From positions 1 to 64,000 of the forward strand of contig CAWUHX010000120.1 of the NCBI GenBank assembly GCA_963922205.1: 64,000 bases of DNA, read 5' to 3'. The stretch's first letter is position 1; each line of letters begins with the position of its first letter. Source of the stretch: Romanomermis culicivorax. Taxonomy: Eukaryota; Nematoda; Enoplea; Mermithida; Mermithidae. A program made the translations under genes and the position numbers. This document shows, one piece after another, positions 46,870 through 58,799 of the stretch. The notes under the pieces are model-generated. The model was not told the origin of the DNA and did not search any database. It worked only from the letters and a program-made list of their open reading frames with translations.

Positions 46870-49092
46870 AAGTTCGAATAAATAATTAAAATAAATTTCA
46901 ATTAATTTAAGTAAAAATTTAAAATAGATTCAAAATTATGAATTAAAAAATTTTTATGAACAATTTATATATTTTAATTAAAAAAAACTTTAATTCTGAA
47001 AAACTTGGAAAAAAATAATTTTTTTAAATTATGCCCCGCAAAAATGTAGGAAAGGGGTAACAAATTCTGTAAAATTTTTCAAAAACTTTTTTTAAATATC
47101 TAGTCGTCGAAAAGTGCGCAAAAAATTCTTTATGAAATCAAAATTCCGTGAATATTTCACGTTGAACACATGCGTGTTATGTGACTATGAAAATTGATGA
47201 GTGTAAAAAATGATCCAAAGTTCGAACTGTTGCATAAAATTTATGCAAATTTAATGCAAGCTACATGATTTTGAATATAAATACTGGTGGCTACGACAGC
47301 TGAGTATGCAAAAAAATAGTCAAGAAGTCATGAAAAATTTGTTTAGAGAAAATGCATATCAAAATGATGCTTATGCTTATCAGTACAGTATACCTTGCAA
47401 AAGTTCATGAAACTAATTTCATGCAACATTATAAAAACTTGGCAAAGCCAAATCAATTTCAGTTTCCAAATCAATTTCAGTTTTTTTAGCAGCATAGGAG
47501 CACATGGAATGATTAAAAGCTAATCCGCATCAAATATGTATGAGAAAGTAAAATTGAATCATGGTGTACAGTAATTCATAAAATTTTTTTAAAAAAAGTA
47601 GAATCCTGCACGAAAAAAATAAAATTCACAAGAATTTCAAGCAAAAAAGTCAAATTTGGAACTGAAATGAAGATCAAAATCGACAATTTTGGATAATTAT
47701 CTTCATTTCCTCTGGCCTAATTAGCATTCTGAAGAATGTACCAGGTGCTTAGGAACTTCTCTCTCTCTAGCTGAATAAGCGTCACCTGTCGAAAATTTTT
47801 TATCAGAAAACAAATCATGTAACACAATGGTAGAAAGATGCTCATGCAATTTTTATGACTTCATTAAAGCTAATGAGCTGTATGTAAAAAATGAACGTCA
47901 TTAGTAAATTATATACAACGCTAAAAGCACCATTGAATGTTAATGAGGCAACAAAAAACTAAAGTTCATTAATTAAGAAACGTGACGTCAGCAATAAATG
48001 ACCATGATAACTGTATCTTGAAACCATAATCGTGCATATTTGTTGTAGCTTGGAAAAAATTCGCTACAGTATTCAGGCTTGGAGAACAGTTTAAATTGCA
48101 ACTGTACTTATTTATAGTAACCTACTGATTTTGTTATGTCATTACAATCAAGTTAGTAATTATCACTTTCATGGACACCTGTCTCATGATTTTTTGATAA
48201 TCAAGAGACAAAATTATCATTTGCAACAAAATTTAGTTCTACAAGTACCGCATTGTCAGATGGATTTAATTTACTGTAAATTGGCAGTATCATGCAGGAA
48301 CCAATCATGGATCACATGGATTGCTGATGAACTCACGAAAAATTGAACTAGCTGAGATTAATCACTGATGTCAACTTTTGATGTTTGATCGACAAGATCA
48401 AAATTTAATTCATGGAAATTACAGTAATCGAACTTGCTACATGAAAACTGGTTTCAATTAGTCTACTTACAGTGAAAAGTAAGGGTTGCCATGCAACCTT
48501 GCAAAAAAAGGGGAACCGAACTGTTGACCCGGCGTCCCGGGCAGCCTCTATCGTTGGCTATTAACATTCAGCAGTCAATCAGGTTCTTGAAACATCAAAT
48601 CTACGGGTACAGAAAAATTTGCAAACAACGTCAGCGAAAAGCTGCTATATCATGCATTTCATGAAAACTTTCAGCTGAATATAGCACATGTGTATTTTTC
48701 CATGCGCTTTCCAATGAACCTAACGATCGATCATTTCAATCTTACTGTAGCTTTTTCGATAATTTTTTTTCGATTCAAGAAAATGTGTAAAAAATTGAAA
48801 CTTTCGATTACGCCGCGTCAATCAACCAAAGTTGATACATACTTGTCAATTGCGCACAAAATTTTTGACGTCAGCAAGCTAAATCAAAAAATTTCATATT
48901 GGCATGTCTTCGAGAAAAATAAAGACCAAGTTTACAACATGTTTGTGTAAATAAGAAAAAGAAATCTACAGTAGAAAATTTTTATTCGTGAATAGTTTAG
49001 TACAATTTTATATATATCACCAATTAATATCCGACGTCAAAAAATCCGATTCCGAACTTTACACTCGAACGTTTTTTCCATATCGTTGTAAA
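46870..49092. other. No confirmed gene; 3' flank of the Ly6-like gene
   Basis: AT-rich host-type DNA with recurrent CTACAGTA/TACTGTAG words. An open frame at 48690-48950 (86 codons, Lys-rich) shows no known motif. Confidence 0.4.
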
Positions 49093-49340
49093 CTAATGTA
49101 AACCAAAGTACAAGTTTACTGTAACCACCGCTAAGAAAATCGTCGCATCGTAGAAGTTTTCCGTCGCTGCTGACGTCATTTTGCCGTTACAAAAATCGGA
49201 CGAATTGCAAATTAAACGTTGACCCAACGGATCGGGCGTGTACGCTTGGTTAAATTTGCCGTTCAAATCGCTGTAGAACCGCTGCAACGCCCGGCTGGAC
49301 GTCATGCAACCCATTTCGCTGGTTGCGTTGGCACGTAACT
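49093..49340 (-). CDS. Ly6-like gene exon 3
   Basis: Acceptor CTTTTGCGCAG; ends TAG at 49095-49093. C-terminal Cys block and hydrophobic tail. GC-richer than the surrounding introns, as expected for coding DNA. Confidence 0.78.
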
Positions 49341-50439
49341 CTGCGCAAAAGTTTACTCTAATGGATGATCAACTTGCGAATCAAAAAATTTTTTTGGTGT
49401 ACTGTAGATTTTTTTGCGATCCGTTTTTTTTACTACGTGCGAATCAAAAGTTTATCAGCTTACTGTAATTGAGTATCACAAAACTATTGAACGATATAAC
49501 AAGGATACTATGGTGAAAAAATTTCCATAGTACTGTAACGACGAACTTGCGATTAAATTTTGATGGCGCAATGCGGAAAAATTTTTCAGCTCTTGCAAAT
49601 CAGAAAGCTGAATTAGATTTTAAGAAAACTTTACTGTAACAACAAACTTGCGAATCAAAATTTCCCAGCCGTACTGTAGATCCTTAGCATTCAGGAATGA
49701 AAAGTCTACGAACAAACTTTAATGTAGCATTAAATAGCTATAGAAAGATCTGACCTCACGGCAAGAATACTGTATAAAATTGAATCTCTGCAAAATTTTA
49801 CTGTAACTCAATAAGTTACTGAAATAACAAACTTGCGGATCAAATATTCACGGGCGCGCTCTAGATTTTGCTCGCATAAGGATTTTTGTGACCCTTGCGA
49901 ATCAAATACCTTTAGCCTAATGTACCTCAAGACCAGGAAACTATAGAAAATATCTCTGCTGGAATTTCTTTTTCAACAACGAACTTGTGAATCAAAATTT
50001 GGCGCGCGTACTGTAGATTTTTCAGTGATGAGCTTACTTGCGAATCATAAGCTTTTAAGCGTACTGTAATTGCATATCAGAGAATTTTGAAAAGAACGAA
50101 AAAATTTTGAAAAAAAATTAGATCTACAGTACACCAAACTGAACTACCGTATACCTACCTGAATCGACATTTTGGTGGAAGAAGAAGAAACAGAAGTCGG
50201 ATTTGCAAGTGTCTTTTTTTAAACAAGGACGACCGAAATCGGAGTCCTTTTTCATCACGAACGTCAATTTGCATTTGAAACACGTTAAAGCGAAAGCTAC
50301 ACGAAAAAAATTCGACAGTACTTGCGAATCGTAAATTTTTGACAGTAAATCGGGATACTGTAGAAAAAAAGAAAATCTCACCGGTTCCTAGTATAATGAT
50401 GAAGAATATAGAAGCCATGGGTAGTAAAAAACGCAGCAT
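49093..50439 (-). CDS. Ly6/uPAR-like, probably GPI-anchored protein (three exons)
   Basis: Exons on the minus strand: 50439-50382, 50296-50159, 49340-49093. Introns are GT-AG and both are in phase 1, giving 147 residues and a TAG stop. The first exon is a signal peptide (MLRFLLPMASIFFIIILG). Exon 2 starts the three-finger domain with ALTCFKCKL, then Cys in GRPC, KDTC, SDFC. Exon 3 adds MGC and ends the domain with ICNSSDFCN, the typical CxxxxxCN close of Ly6 folds: eight Cys in all. A hydrophobic tail (ATIFLAVVTVNLYFG) ends the protein, as in GPI-attachment signals. Ly6 proteins act at the cell surface, often modulating receptors or channels; which one here is unknown. The gene was assembled from splice signals by eye. 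Confidence 0.78.
49370..50380. repeat. Recurrent GCGAATCAAAA / GTACTGTAG motif array, mostly in intron 2 of the Ly6-like gene
   Basis: Eight or more copies of (A)CTTGCGAATCAAAA, spaced about 60-290 bp. Most are followed 15-40 bases later by GTACTGTAGATTTTT or GTACTGTAATTG. The copies lie in the same orientation and outside the exons. Confidence 0.65.
50159..50296 (-). CDS. Ly6-like gene exon 2
   Basis: Acceptor TTTCGTGTAG, donor GTAGGT; 138 nt, phase 1 at both ends. Five Cys of the three-finger domain. Confidence 0.78.
50382..50439 (-). CDS. Ly6-like gene exon 1: signal peptide
   Basis: ATG at 50439-50437; donor GTGAGA; 19 codons plus one base. Confidence 0.72.
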
Positions 50440-51349
50440 ATCGTCCTGTATGAAAAAAATGGAAGTGGTGTTTTTTCTACAGTGTAAAAAATGAGTGTAA
50501 AGTAAAATTGGACGTGTAAACTGTTGAAAATCGTGTAACTCTGATGCAGGATTTAATTCTCGCTGTTTTTCCAGAATATACAGTCATGTTAACAATCTAG
50601 GACATTCTGCTGACGTCAAACTAAATTTTTATCATAGTCGCTACAGTAGTTGATTCGCAAGACGTGTTATTACAGTATGACACGATCACATGAACAAGCA
50701 GAAAAGTGACTCATCCATGAGCTACAGTAATCCTGTACTGTCGAAAACGGAACTACTCATGGAAAAAATTCTCGCAGAACGCATGCAAAAATTTGTATTC
50801 CCATGAACTTAGAGTAACGCATGGTTCCATGATCAATGAATATGGAAATTTTTCTTTTGAACCCGTAGATTTTATGTTCCAAGCAAATGTGGGGTTTTAC
50901 CACTTTGCTTCTTCATCATTTTTAAGCGAAAAAACGATTTGGTACTTTAGAGGCCATGTACTATGGGGCTATTATGCTAATGAACTGAATTTTTCAATGA
51001 AAATTCATGAAATCAAAGTATGCAAATTAGGGGATCCTGAAGCATTGATCCTTAAACAATTTAATTATTTAATTTCCATTCGTATATTTTGACTCGCAAG
51101 ATCATGAACAGCAGTGCTTACTGTAATTTTTACGATACACAAGTTCCAAACATAGATTACTGTAGCGCTTGATCACAAAAAAATTTGTTTTGAACAATTT
51201 TAGGCTGAAAAAATTTGGTTACGTCACTTTTCGTGTGGTTTTCTGCATGCTGCATGATTAATAAACTTGCAGGCATTGATTCGAAACTTTCGATGTTCAA
51301 CCCGGCCAGTTTTTCGGATCAGGCACTTTAGTACATTGTGAACATTGCG
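50440..51349. other. 5' flank of the Ly6-like gene; no confirmed gene
   Basis: Rich in TACTGTA/TACAGTA words. An open frame at 50793-51092 (99 codons) has no recognised motif. The promoter of the Ly6-like gene should lie here but no clear core element is visible. Confidence 0.4.
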
Positions 51350-51511
51350 TTACCGTATAAAGTGAAGGAAAAGATAAAAGAAAACAGAAGAGCGCAAAAA
51401 AATAAGAAAAAAAGACGAACCAAAAACAATAAAAAGAACAAAAAAAGAAAGGAAAGAGGAACAAAAACAAAAACAAAGAGTTGAAGAAAGAAAAGAAAAA
51501 AGAAAAAACCA
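51350..51511. repeat. A-rich tract next to element C
   Basis: Purine-rich, T-poor stretch resembling positions 1-1790, directly abutting the TG of the element C LTR. Confidence 0.6.
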
Positions 51512-52873
51512 TGTCACGTGCCGACCAATTTTACCCAAACGTCACGTGATTTCCATCATGTTGATACTTTATGTTTTTTGCCACTTTTTATTAGTCAGTT
51601 ACTTACTTTTATTTCGTTTCGTTGATTATGTTTTACATGCATTCATGTGCGTCATTATTGTTGCATTTTTGTTGTTTTCCGTTCCACACGTAGGCTACAG
51701 TTAGACCCCTTTAATCAGAATTTCCGCCAGATAAGCTCTACAAGCTCATGACCATAATTGGAGCATCATGTGCACCTCTTATCAGTAAAAACTAGCTACA
51801 TTTTGCAATGCAAAACGACTAGTTTGGAAGTTCTCATTAAAAGATTTTCATATGTTTGGCATGGGGATGTAACTCATCCCTAATGCTAAACGTATTCGAA
51901 CTGGAAAATCTCTATGTGACCATAGGCATCTTCTGCACCAATTTCCGGTGCACAGAAGTTAGCTTGGGCATCACAAGCTCCACCCAGGCCCTACTGCAGA
52001 CCTAGGAGGTCCTTGAAAGGGCCTGTTTTGTTAATTTTGTGCTCATTCTCAGATTCCCAGCCCACATCCAGGTTTGTATTCCAGTCCCCATCTGCAGTCT
52101 TATTATTTGATAATAAATTTGAATATTCCCATTCCCCTTGCCTCCATGGCCCAATTTGCATATTTGTTTTAGTCACTGCATCTGCTGCCCCTGCTCATAT
52201 AAAGAACACCTGTCCTCCCTTGGCACCAGGTCACCCACATCACCCCTCTGATTGAATACTAGAGCATCGCCCCAACCTCCTAAGTTATCTATCACCAAAC
52301 TTAGTGGACCATTTCCCCCATTTGCAGACCGATATCTGAAGCCACCAGGGACCCATGGCCCTTTGTCGAACCGTAGTTTAGAAGCAGGTCTAGGAAAGTT
52401 TTTTCAGGGGATTATTGTTGTTGAGGGTGTATTTTGGGGAACCCTTTCCTAAGTTGGTTTCCCTTGAGTCTTCTCTCAGTTAGAAGGACCTTTTTTCCTC
52501 TTGGCTGTGGGCTAAAAAGGGGATTTAGGTTTACAATTGGGTCCCCTATACCAGGTCATTCCCCGAGTGACCTTGTCCATCTTTCACACTGAATGGGACC
52601 AGGGATTGCCACCCCTGACATGGCGGCATTGTCCATTACTCTGCAGCATAAGCCCAGGACAGCATCAGAGTACTCTATTGGCCTTCCTACAGCCAGTACT
52701 AGCTGGGTCAGGTTCCTGAAGATGAAATGAGCGAGCCATCCAACCAGGTCACATCATGTCACTCACAGTGGCATGGCCATATTCTTCTATCAATATGGCG
52801 TGGATTTCTCCATCAATGTGATTGTCCAATTTCACCTAATGTGATATGGCTCCACTTTTCATTTAATGTGACA
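51512..52873 (+). repeat. 5' LTR of element C (family C)
   Basis: TGTCACGTGCCGACC to TTAATGTGACA, with 6-bp inverted ends TGTCAC/GTGACA. Unlike the two solo copies it has no matching 4-bp flank on the right, because internal sequence follows. Confidence 0.85.
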
Positions 52874-52891
52874 TGGGGAGGCTGGAAAGTC
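52874..52891 (+). other. Primer-binding site of element C
   Basis: TGGGGAGGCTGGAAAGTC starts immediately after the LTR ACA. It begins TGG, as needed to pair with a tRNA 3' CCA. The tRNA was not identified. Confidence 0.5.
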
Positions 52892-54149
52892 GAACTTAAG
52901 CCTGGCTAATTGCCCTCAGGGCTGAAAATTCACCATTCCAGTGGAGTAACCGCTCTCAAATCAGGTGAATTGCGTTTTTAAGTCGGAATACTCTCCTTCA
53001 TGATAGGTTCTAGCCCTCAGACAAGTCGGAAACCTCCCTCAAGGCAGGTATACTTCATCTTAGGCCGGAAAATGGCCCTTAAGTTGGAGTTTATTGCCAG
53101 CTTAGGCTGGAAAACATCCCTTAAGCCGACTCAACTACTGTAAGCCGGAATTAGCCCTTATGAGTGATCAAAACTGATTTCTGGGTATATTATATCACCC
53201 TTATGTGTGTGTACCACCTTTAGGTTTAAATAAATCCCCCAGTGTTGAGTTTTCCCCCTCCTAGAGTCATGTTTCACAGAGTCAAGTCAAATACAGAGTA
53301 TTCTGTTAATCTCCTCTGAGTCTTCTGTTCCTCCACTTATGTAAATTTTATCCCATTTCTTTTCTCTCTTTTTTCTCTACTCTTCTTGTGTTCTGAGTGG
53401 TATACTGTACTGCCTTAGTGCTAGGTCAGTTACAGTACATCTGTTCTAAATATGTACTCTAACTACAGTATACCTGCGTGGGGATAATTAAGTATCACAG
53501 CCCCTGAGGTCTCTGGCCCATGAAGTTTTTGTGGTTCACAATCACAAGATAAAGTACATCCCACCACACTTGATTCTGGATGTCACATGTGGCGGTGATT
53601 CCGTTACCTGTGTCCACTTCCAGCGTCAATATTTTTTAATATTTTTTTATCTTTACGGGGAATTGGCTGAGTTGCTCACTTTTCAGGTCACAAATTAAAT
53701 TGCACTATTGACACATTTAACACCATGCTTATCAGAATCACACAGCTTATCTCTTTGACTCTCAAACTTTTTATTTATCTTACTTTCTTTTTTTAGTCAT
53801 CTGTGCCTCTTGTGTGACAACAAATTTTTTTAATAACTTTTCCACTTATTTCCCAACTTCCTAAATAAATATTTTCCTCATCTCAAAATCCAATCAAATA
53901 AAAACTGATAACCTACTTTCTTTGATTTCCATCTAAATGAATATCTTTTATTCCCTCTCCTTTACCAGATCAAATTTTCTCATTTAAAAAAAACAAGAAA
54001 AAAAATAATTTTGTTTCCCAGTCGCACAGGGGTTACAGTTTGGTATCATTCAGTAGGTCTCCTTCTGTTTTCTCCCACTTACTGTAAGGTGTCTCCCTTC
54101 TTCTTCTCTTTCTGTGAGTTGTTGCAAGGACGTGATGACTTTACAAGTC
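52892..54149 (+). other. Leader of element C
   Basis: No coding frame of note. A first part has repeated AAGTCGGAA / TTAAG-CGGAA blocks spaced 40-60 bp (about 52890-53160). Then comes T- and C-rich sequence. Confidence 0.5.
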
Positions 54150-54900
54150 ATAACATCTGGCCTCAGCAATGACAACATCATGTGTTGATGTTCCAAGGCA
54201 ATTAGTCTTACAGACCCTGCCTTTGAGGCCTGCAACTGACTCATTTGCTGCTGTTGCATGAGGTAGTTTCCCCACAGGTCTTCCCTTTGATGTCAGCAAC
54301 AGCCGTGGTGGTTCAAGGGTTGTTGATCATCAGTATCCTGCCCCCTGATGCTCTTAACAGCTGCATCCCTTGCTGTTGCTTTATGGGGTGGGGGGCCTCA
54401 CAGGCTCTACTTCTGACATCAGCAAAGGTAACATAACATGTTGCCATTGTGGATCCCTGATCTTACAGCACCATCCTCCTGATGTCCGCAACAGCAGAGG
54501 CTCATGTTGTTGCATCAGGATTGGTTGGTTCACCTAACTCCCCCTTTGAGGGCAGCAAGGGCAACACCACGCATTGTTGTTCTAAGATGTGTGGGCCTTA
54601 CAAACCCTACATCTGACATCTGCAACAACTGCATCTCATGTCATTGCTGTGGGATGGTTGATACTCAGCCATGTCCCTTAAGGTCAGCAATGGTGACATT
54701 ACATGTTACTGTAAGGGGGTTGTTGGCCTGAGAGCCCTATCCCTGATGTCAACAATGATAATGTTTCATGTTCTCATTGCAGAATTGAGATTTTACAATC
54801 CTATTCTAACTCGGCAATGGTAACATTCCTTGTTACACAGAGGTTGGTGACTGCAGACCCCTATCCCTGACATGGGTAACTGGGACGTGAGACTTCCCCA
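54150..54900 (+). repeat. About 66-bp degenerate minisatellite in the element C leader
   Basis: Around eleven diverged units built on CTGATGTCAGCAACNGCAACAT, CATGTTGTTGC and a GGTTGTTGG...ACAGCCCTATC block, with starts near 54170, 54291, 54345, 54415, 54481, 54550, 54613, 54680, 54743, 54810 and 54870. Confidence 0.65.
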
Positions 54901-55815
54901 CTCACATCCAAGTCACCAGTGGTCAGCACCTAGGTGATGTGTTGGTTTATATCCCCCTTTAACATCCACACCGGGTTACCATTGGTTTTTGAGGCAGCCA
55001 CTTGAATTGTAGGTGGTTGTTGGAATATGACCCTATCACCTACAGCTCTTGTCAAAGGGTTGATGTTTGTGAGGAACTGACCCCTGGGAAACATCAGTCA
55101 ATATGCTAACTCAACCTGAGATGCCTTTAGTCCATGTTACTGATCAGGTTTTCGGCCCGGGTAGCAGCACTGTTGATCAGCACATGGCTGTCTTCAAGCT
55201 TTAACTACAGGTTTGAACGGGTTACATTTGGCCTCAGCTGGGTTGGTTGTTTGACTCATGTAAATGTTAGGCATCTGCAGTCAGTACTGCCTGTGTCTGA
55301 TGTCAACAAGGGTTTAGCAACCTTCTTGTAAATTTCTTATCTAAACTCTTCGCATTTCTCTCATTTATGATCTTCCTTAGTGTACCAGCAGTAGTGGTTC
55401 CCAAGGGACCATGGCATGGCCTCTACTTGGGCCTAGAGTGTAAAAGACCCCCCTGTAATACTTCTTTCACTCAAACATTTTCATTAGCTGGCCTAATAAT
55501 GTTCCCACTAGAGTTGCCTGTAACCCCAAGTCCACCTCCATTCGTTGTGTCTACAGCATATTAAGCAGTAAGTCAGCCTCAGCAAAGATGTTAGAGCCCC
55601 CCTCAACACAACAACTGAGTTCGCCTCAGCCCCACTTTAAACTCACTAACTGGGACACACTGTACCCCTGTCCCTAGATGCTTTGAGTCCACCTTGAACT
55701 ATCACGAGGAAGCTGGGCGAGTCCCACCTCTGTTTATTTTGGCACAGCTATGCCAAGGACCCCCATGCTGCCTTTTTACTGACAGAGCATGTCTGAATAG
55801 CACCTCTTTAGAGAT
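54901..55815 (+). other. Element C sequence ahead of the glycoprotein frame
   Basis: GC-richer than host DNA and probably coding once, but frames are short and broken. An N-terminal part of the glycoprotein or a gag could have been here; none is recognisable. Confidence 0.4.
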
Positions 55816-57798
55816 ATGTTGCATGCAGTCAACGACAATGTCAGATTCATAGAGGTGTCATCTTTGCCATTGGCCACTGCTCCATGGTCCCTGAAGATTC
55901 TTCACAAAATCCACCCATGTGGGGGCCTGGTCCTCGACTTCCCTGGCATGGAGCTGATATTGTCCGATAGTGAAGACAACAAAGAAGGGTGCCGCCCACT
56001 GGGCTGATACTGTGAATTTCAGTGAAAATTTGCAGACACTGTGTATTAATTTGTTGTATATAATGAATTGGGCCTTTGTAACACAACTGTTCTTAGGAAT
56101 GAGTTTTGCAGTACATGCCACTCAGTACCAATTTTGTGGTCTTTCAAGAAGCAGTCACCCACTTGAGCTACCCAAAAAGCAGAGTGTAAACCACTGAAAT
56201 CTTTATTGAGTCCAGGATGCATGACTGTCACAGTATATGTTCCTAGCTCTGATCCAATCACTACAATAGCGTGTAAATGCACATTGGGCAATGGCAAAAT
56301 CTGCACCAACACTGGTTTCTTCAGATCTAGGGGCATTACTGCAGACGTCATTACTACTCAGCATCTAGTGCCTGCAGCTTGCATGCTAGCACATCACGCT
56401 AAGATGTTTGGTGTACAAAAGCTTGTGGATATCCACTCTGGCTTTTACAGCACAAACCAAACATTGGAAGCGATGTACAACTGGTGCTTCAGTGACATCT
56501 GCAAGACAGTGACTGATCTCTTCATTGAAGAGGGAAGTATTGCTTCATGGGATGGCACTATGGCCCTAAGCACCTTTGGAGATGTCGGTAGATGCAGTTC
56601 CACTGCAGGCCAGTGCACTGCCCTTGATGGGGTCATTGTCTGGTCTGCTACAAGTTTCACAGCACAGTGTCATTATCACCCTCAGGGAAATTACACAGCA
56701 TCTGTATCAGGGAACCATGCCATCATTGATGATCTCCAAGTTGCCCTCAAGATCCCAGGAAACTCTTGAATCTTAGGGTTGTGTCCCGAACTATGATCAA
56801 CCACAATTCCGACTGATCAGGGTCTTCTTCTAGGCATCCACGGAAGATTTAATTTGACCCAGAAAGTGTTCAAATTGACAAAGGATTCACATCCCAACCC
56901 TGTCAATGGCACACTGAACTATTTGGCTCAGCAGATCAAAGAGTTGTAAATTAACAATTTGATTCATGTGCCTTGAGCATTGCTCTCATGCTCAATGCTA
57001 CCTTGATCTGACTTGGCAGCTGCTTTGCTTTGACCCTACTTTGGGTGCCCGGGCATTCTTTCAGAGGAGTGACCTGATGTCCGAATTCACAGGCAATGCA
57101 CTGAGGATATGGCCATGTCACAAGGTCAATGCCACATATGTCTACCACTCGTACTGGGTGGGAAACATCTGCTACAAGTACCTTACTGTGCTGGTTGGTG
57201 GTACCATTTTTTTTGCTGACCCTGGTGGCCCAGATCTCATTAAAGTTAGCCCAATAGTTCTGTGTGATCACCACTCTACAGGGATTTTCTGAAATCACTC
57301 AGACTGGTTTACCGAGTCTGGCACAGTCCATGTGAGCCACATCTCGCTTGAACTCTTCTGGAAGCAGTGTTTTAATGTCACTCACTTTGACACTCCTTGG
57401 CTGTTTCACAACCAGTTGGTGATGACCCCTTCAAGTTTTGCTTTCTTTAAACAGTACCTTTACAAGACTGAGCAACTTGAAGCAGTTTTAAACCAGCTGG
57501 TAAACTTTACCGCTGGACTATCCCTGCAACCAGATGCTATCTACCATGCTTTTGCAGAGGTAGGAATGGACATCAAGGCGTCTCTCAAAGGTGTCAAATT
57601 GGCAGCATTCCCTGTGATTACTGGTCAACAACACAACCTCATTCAGGGCTTGCAGTCTGTCCTGAGTGGACCCGTTCAGTTGATCTTTAACACTCTCATC
57701 TTCCTAGCAATGCTGGCCCGTATTGGATATCTAGCCTGCCTGGGCATATCCTCAGCTACCGGCTGCAGAAAAAGCAGTTTCAGTTTGTTGCTCCCTTT
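55816..57798 (+). pseudogene. Env-like glycoprotein of element C
   Basis: One frame carries 55816-56007 and 56206-56769 with several stops. Near 56965 it shifts to another frame, open at 56966-57292 and, after a TGA, at 57332-58003. Features of a viral-type surface glycoprotein: at least six N-glycosylation sites (NTT, NYT, NLT, NGT, NAT, NVT, NFT), many Cys including CKC and the CSSTAGQC block, and a membrane segment near 57.69-57.76 kb (LIFNTLIFLAMLA) followed by a Cys/Ser-rich tail. Nematode LTR elements are known to have acquired env genes related to phlebovirus glycoproteins; whether this one is related I cannot tell. Location before protease and RT is unusual. Broken as read. Confidence 0.6.
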
Positions 57799-58377
57799 TC
57801 CCCATTGGGTCTTTTCTGCAAAGTCCAACCCTGGGTCGATTTTGACTACCTGGAAAACAACATACCATCCCAGTCAGATAGAATCCCTCCATGTTTCCTC
57901 GTGCTGGTCAATGCCAAGGAAACTCCTGCTTTCCTTGATACTGGTCGCCTGCGAACTATCATTTGCCAATGTCTTCATAAGGTTTTGGTTAAGGAGAGTC
58001 TGAAGGGGGCTATGGCATTCCAGCAACATCAAGACTTTAATCCATTGATGAGTATCAATGGTAAAGCCGTGCATACCCTAATTTCGGGGCAGTATGAAAT
58101 CATGTTGCCCAGGAATCACCAGCTGAACACAAGGATCTGTGTACATCTCCATGTGTGCAAGACTAGGTCCCTCTTCTGGGCACCAGTTGATTTGATAATT
58201 GCACTGGACTTTCTTGAACAGTTCAAGAACATTATGTTTGATTACCAACATAATGTTTGTCAGTTGAACATGGTAGAACTACCCCTTCTTCTGACAATGG
58301 CAGAGATTGACCAGATTGAACCCTGGTGGGAGAACTCACATTCCCTATCAAGGGCCTCATACACGTCAGGGTCCTGA
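57799..58377 (+). pseudogene. Element C retropepsin-like domain 1
   Basis: About 190 codons open, one base back (-1) from the glycoprotein frame. FLDTGRLRTI (DTG at 57937-57945) is the active-site loop. VDLIIALDFLEQFKNIMFD matches the flap/C-terminal side of retropepsins. It overlaps the end of the glycoprotein frame by about 200 bases. A slippery-type heptamer, C CCT TTT, lies at the junction (57793-57799). After the TGA the same frame continues, with stops, to 58680 as a Pro/Ser/Glu-rich spacer. Confidence 0.6.
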
Positions 58378-58799
58378 TCACAGTCAAGGACTTCATCCTA
58401 CTCTAGGCCACACTCACAGGCATCCTCAGTCGCCTAACCACATGGGTTGACCAGGGGACACTGGAAATCTTCTAGGTGTGCAAGTTGTCATTCAGTGACC
58501 TTGGGAGGGTTGAGTTGCCCCCAACTCCCACTTGGAAACTCTCCAGTTATGCTGGAAAACAACCAGTTCCATGAGCCAAGTGATTCAGATGCACCTGCAT
58601 CACCTGTGTTGGAAGTCCCACCACTATCAGATGCAGAAATTGAATTACTAGGAGCTACCCAGAGCCCAGGGGTGTAATTGGATCATGTACTTAGGGTACA
58701 GGTTCATCCAGCTCCACAGGACAACCCGGAAACATCCCATGGTTATGCTCTGGTAGGTCATCTCTGTCTACCGGGTTGCTGATTCCAAGGTGAACTGAT

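Noticed and set aside
50155-50439. Two alternative minus-strand frames reading through intron 1 of the Ly6-like gene
   Set aside because: Unspliced continuations give no domain. Splicing at GTGAGA and TGTAG joins signal peptide to Cys domain in phase.
45433-52873. The two family C LTRs as the ends of one 7.4-kb element
   Set aside because: The left LTR has its own AAAT duplication on both sides and the right one is followed by its own primer site and coding region. The interval holds host genes and no pol.
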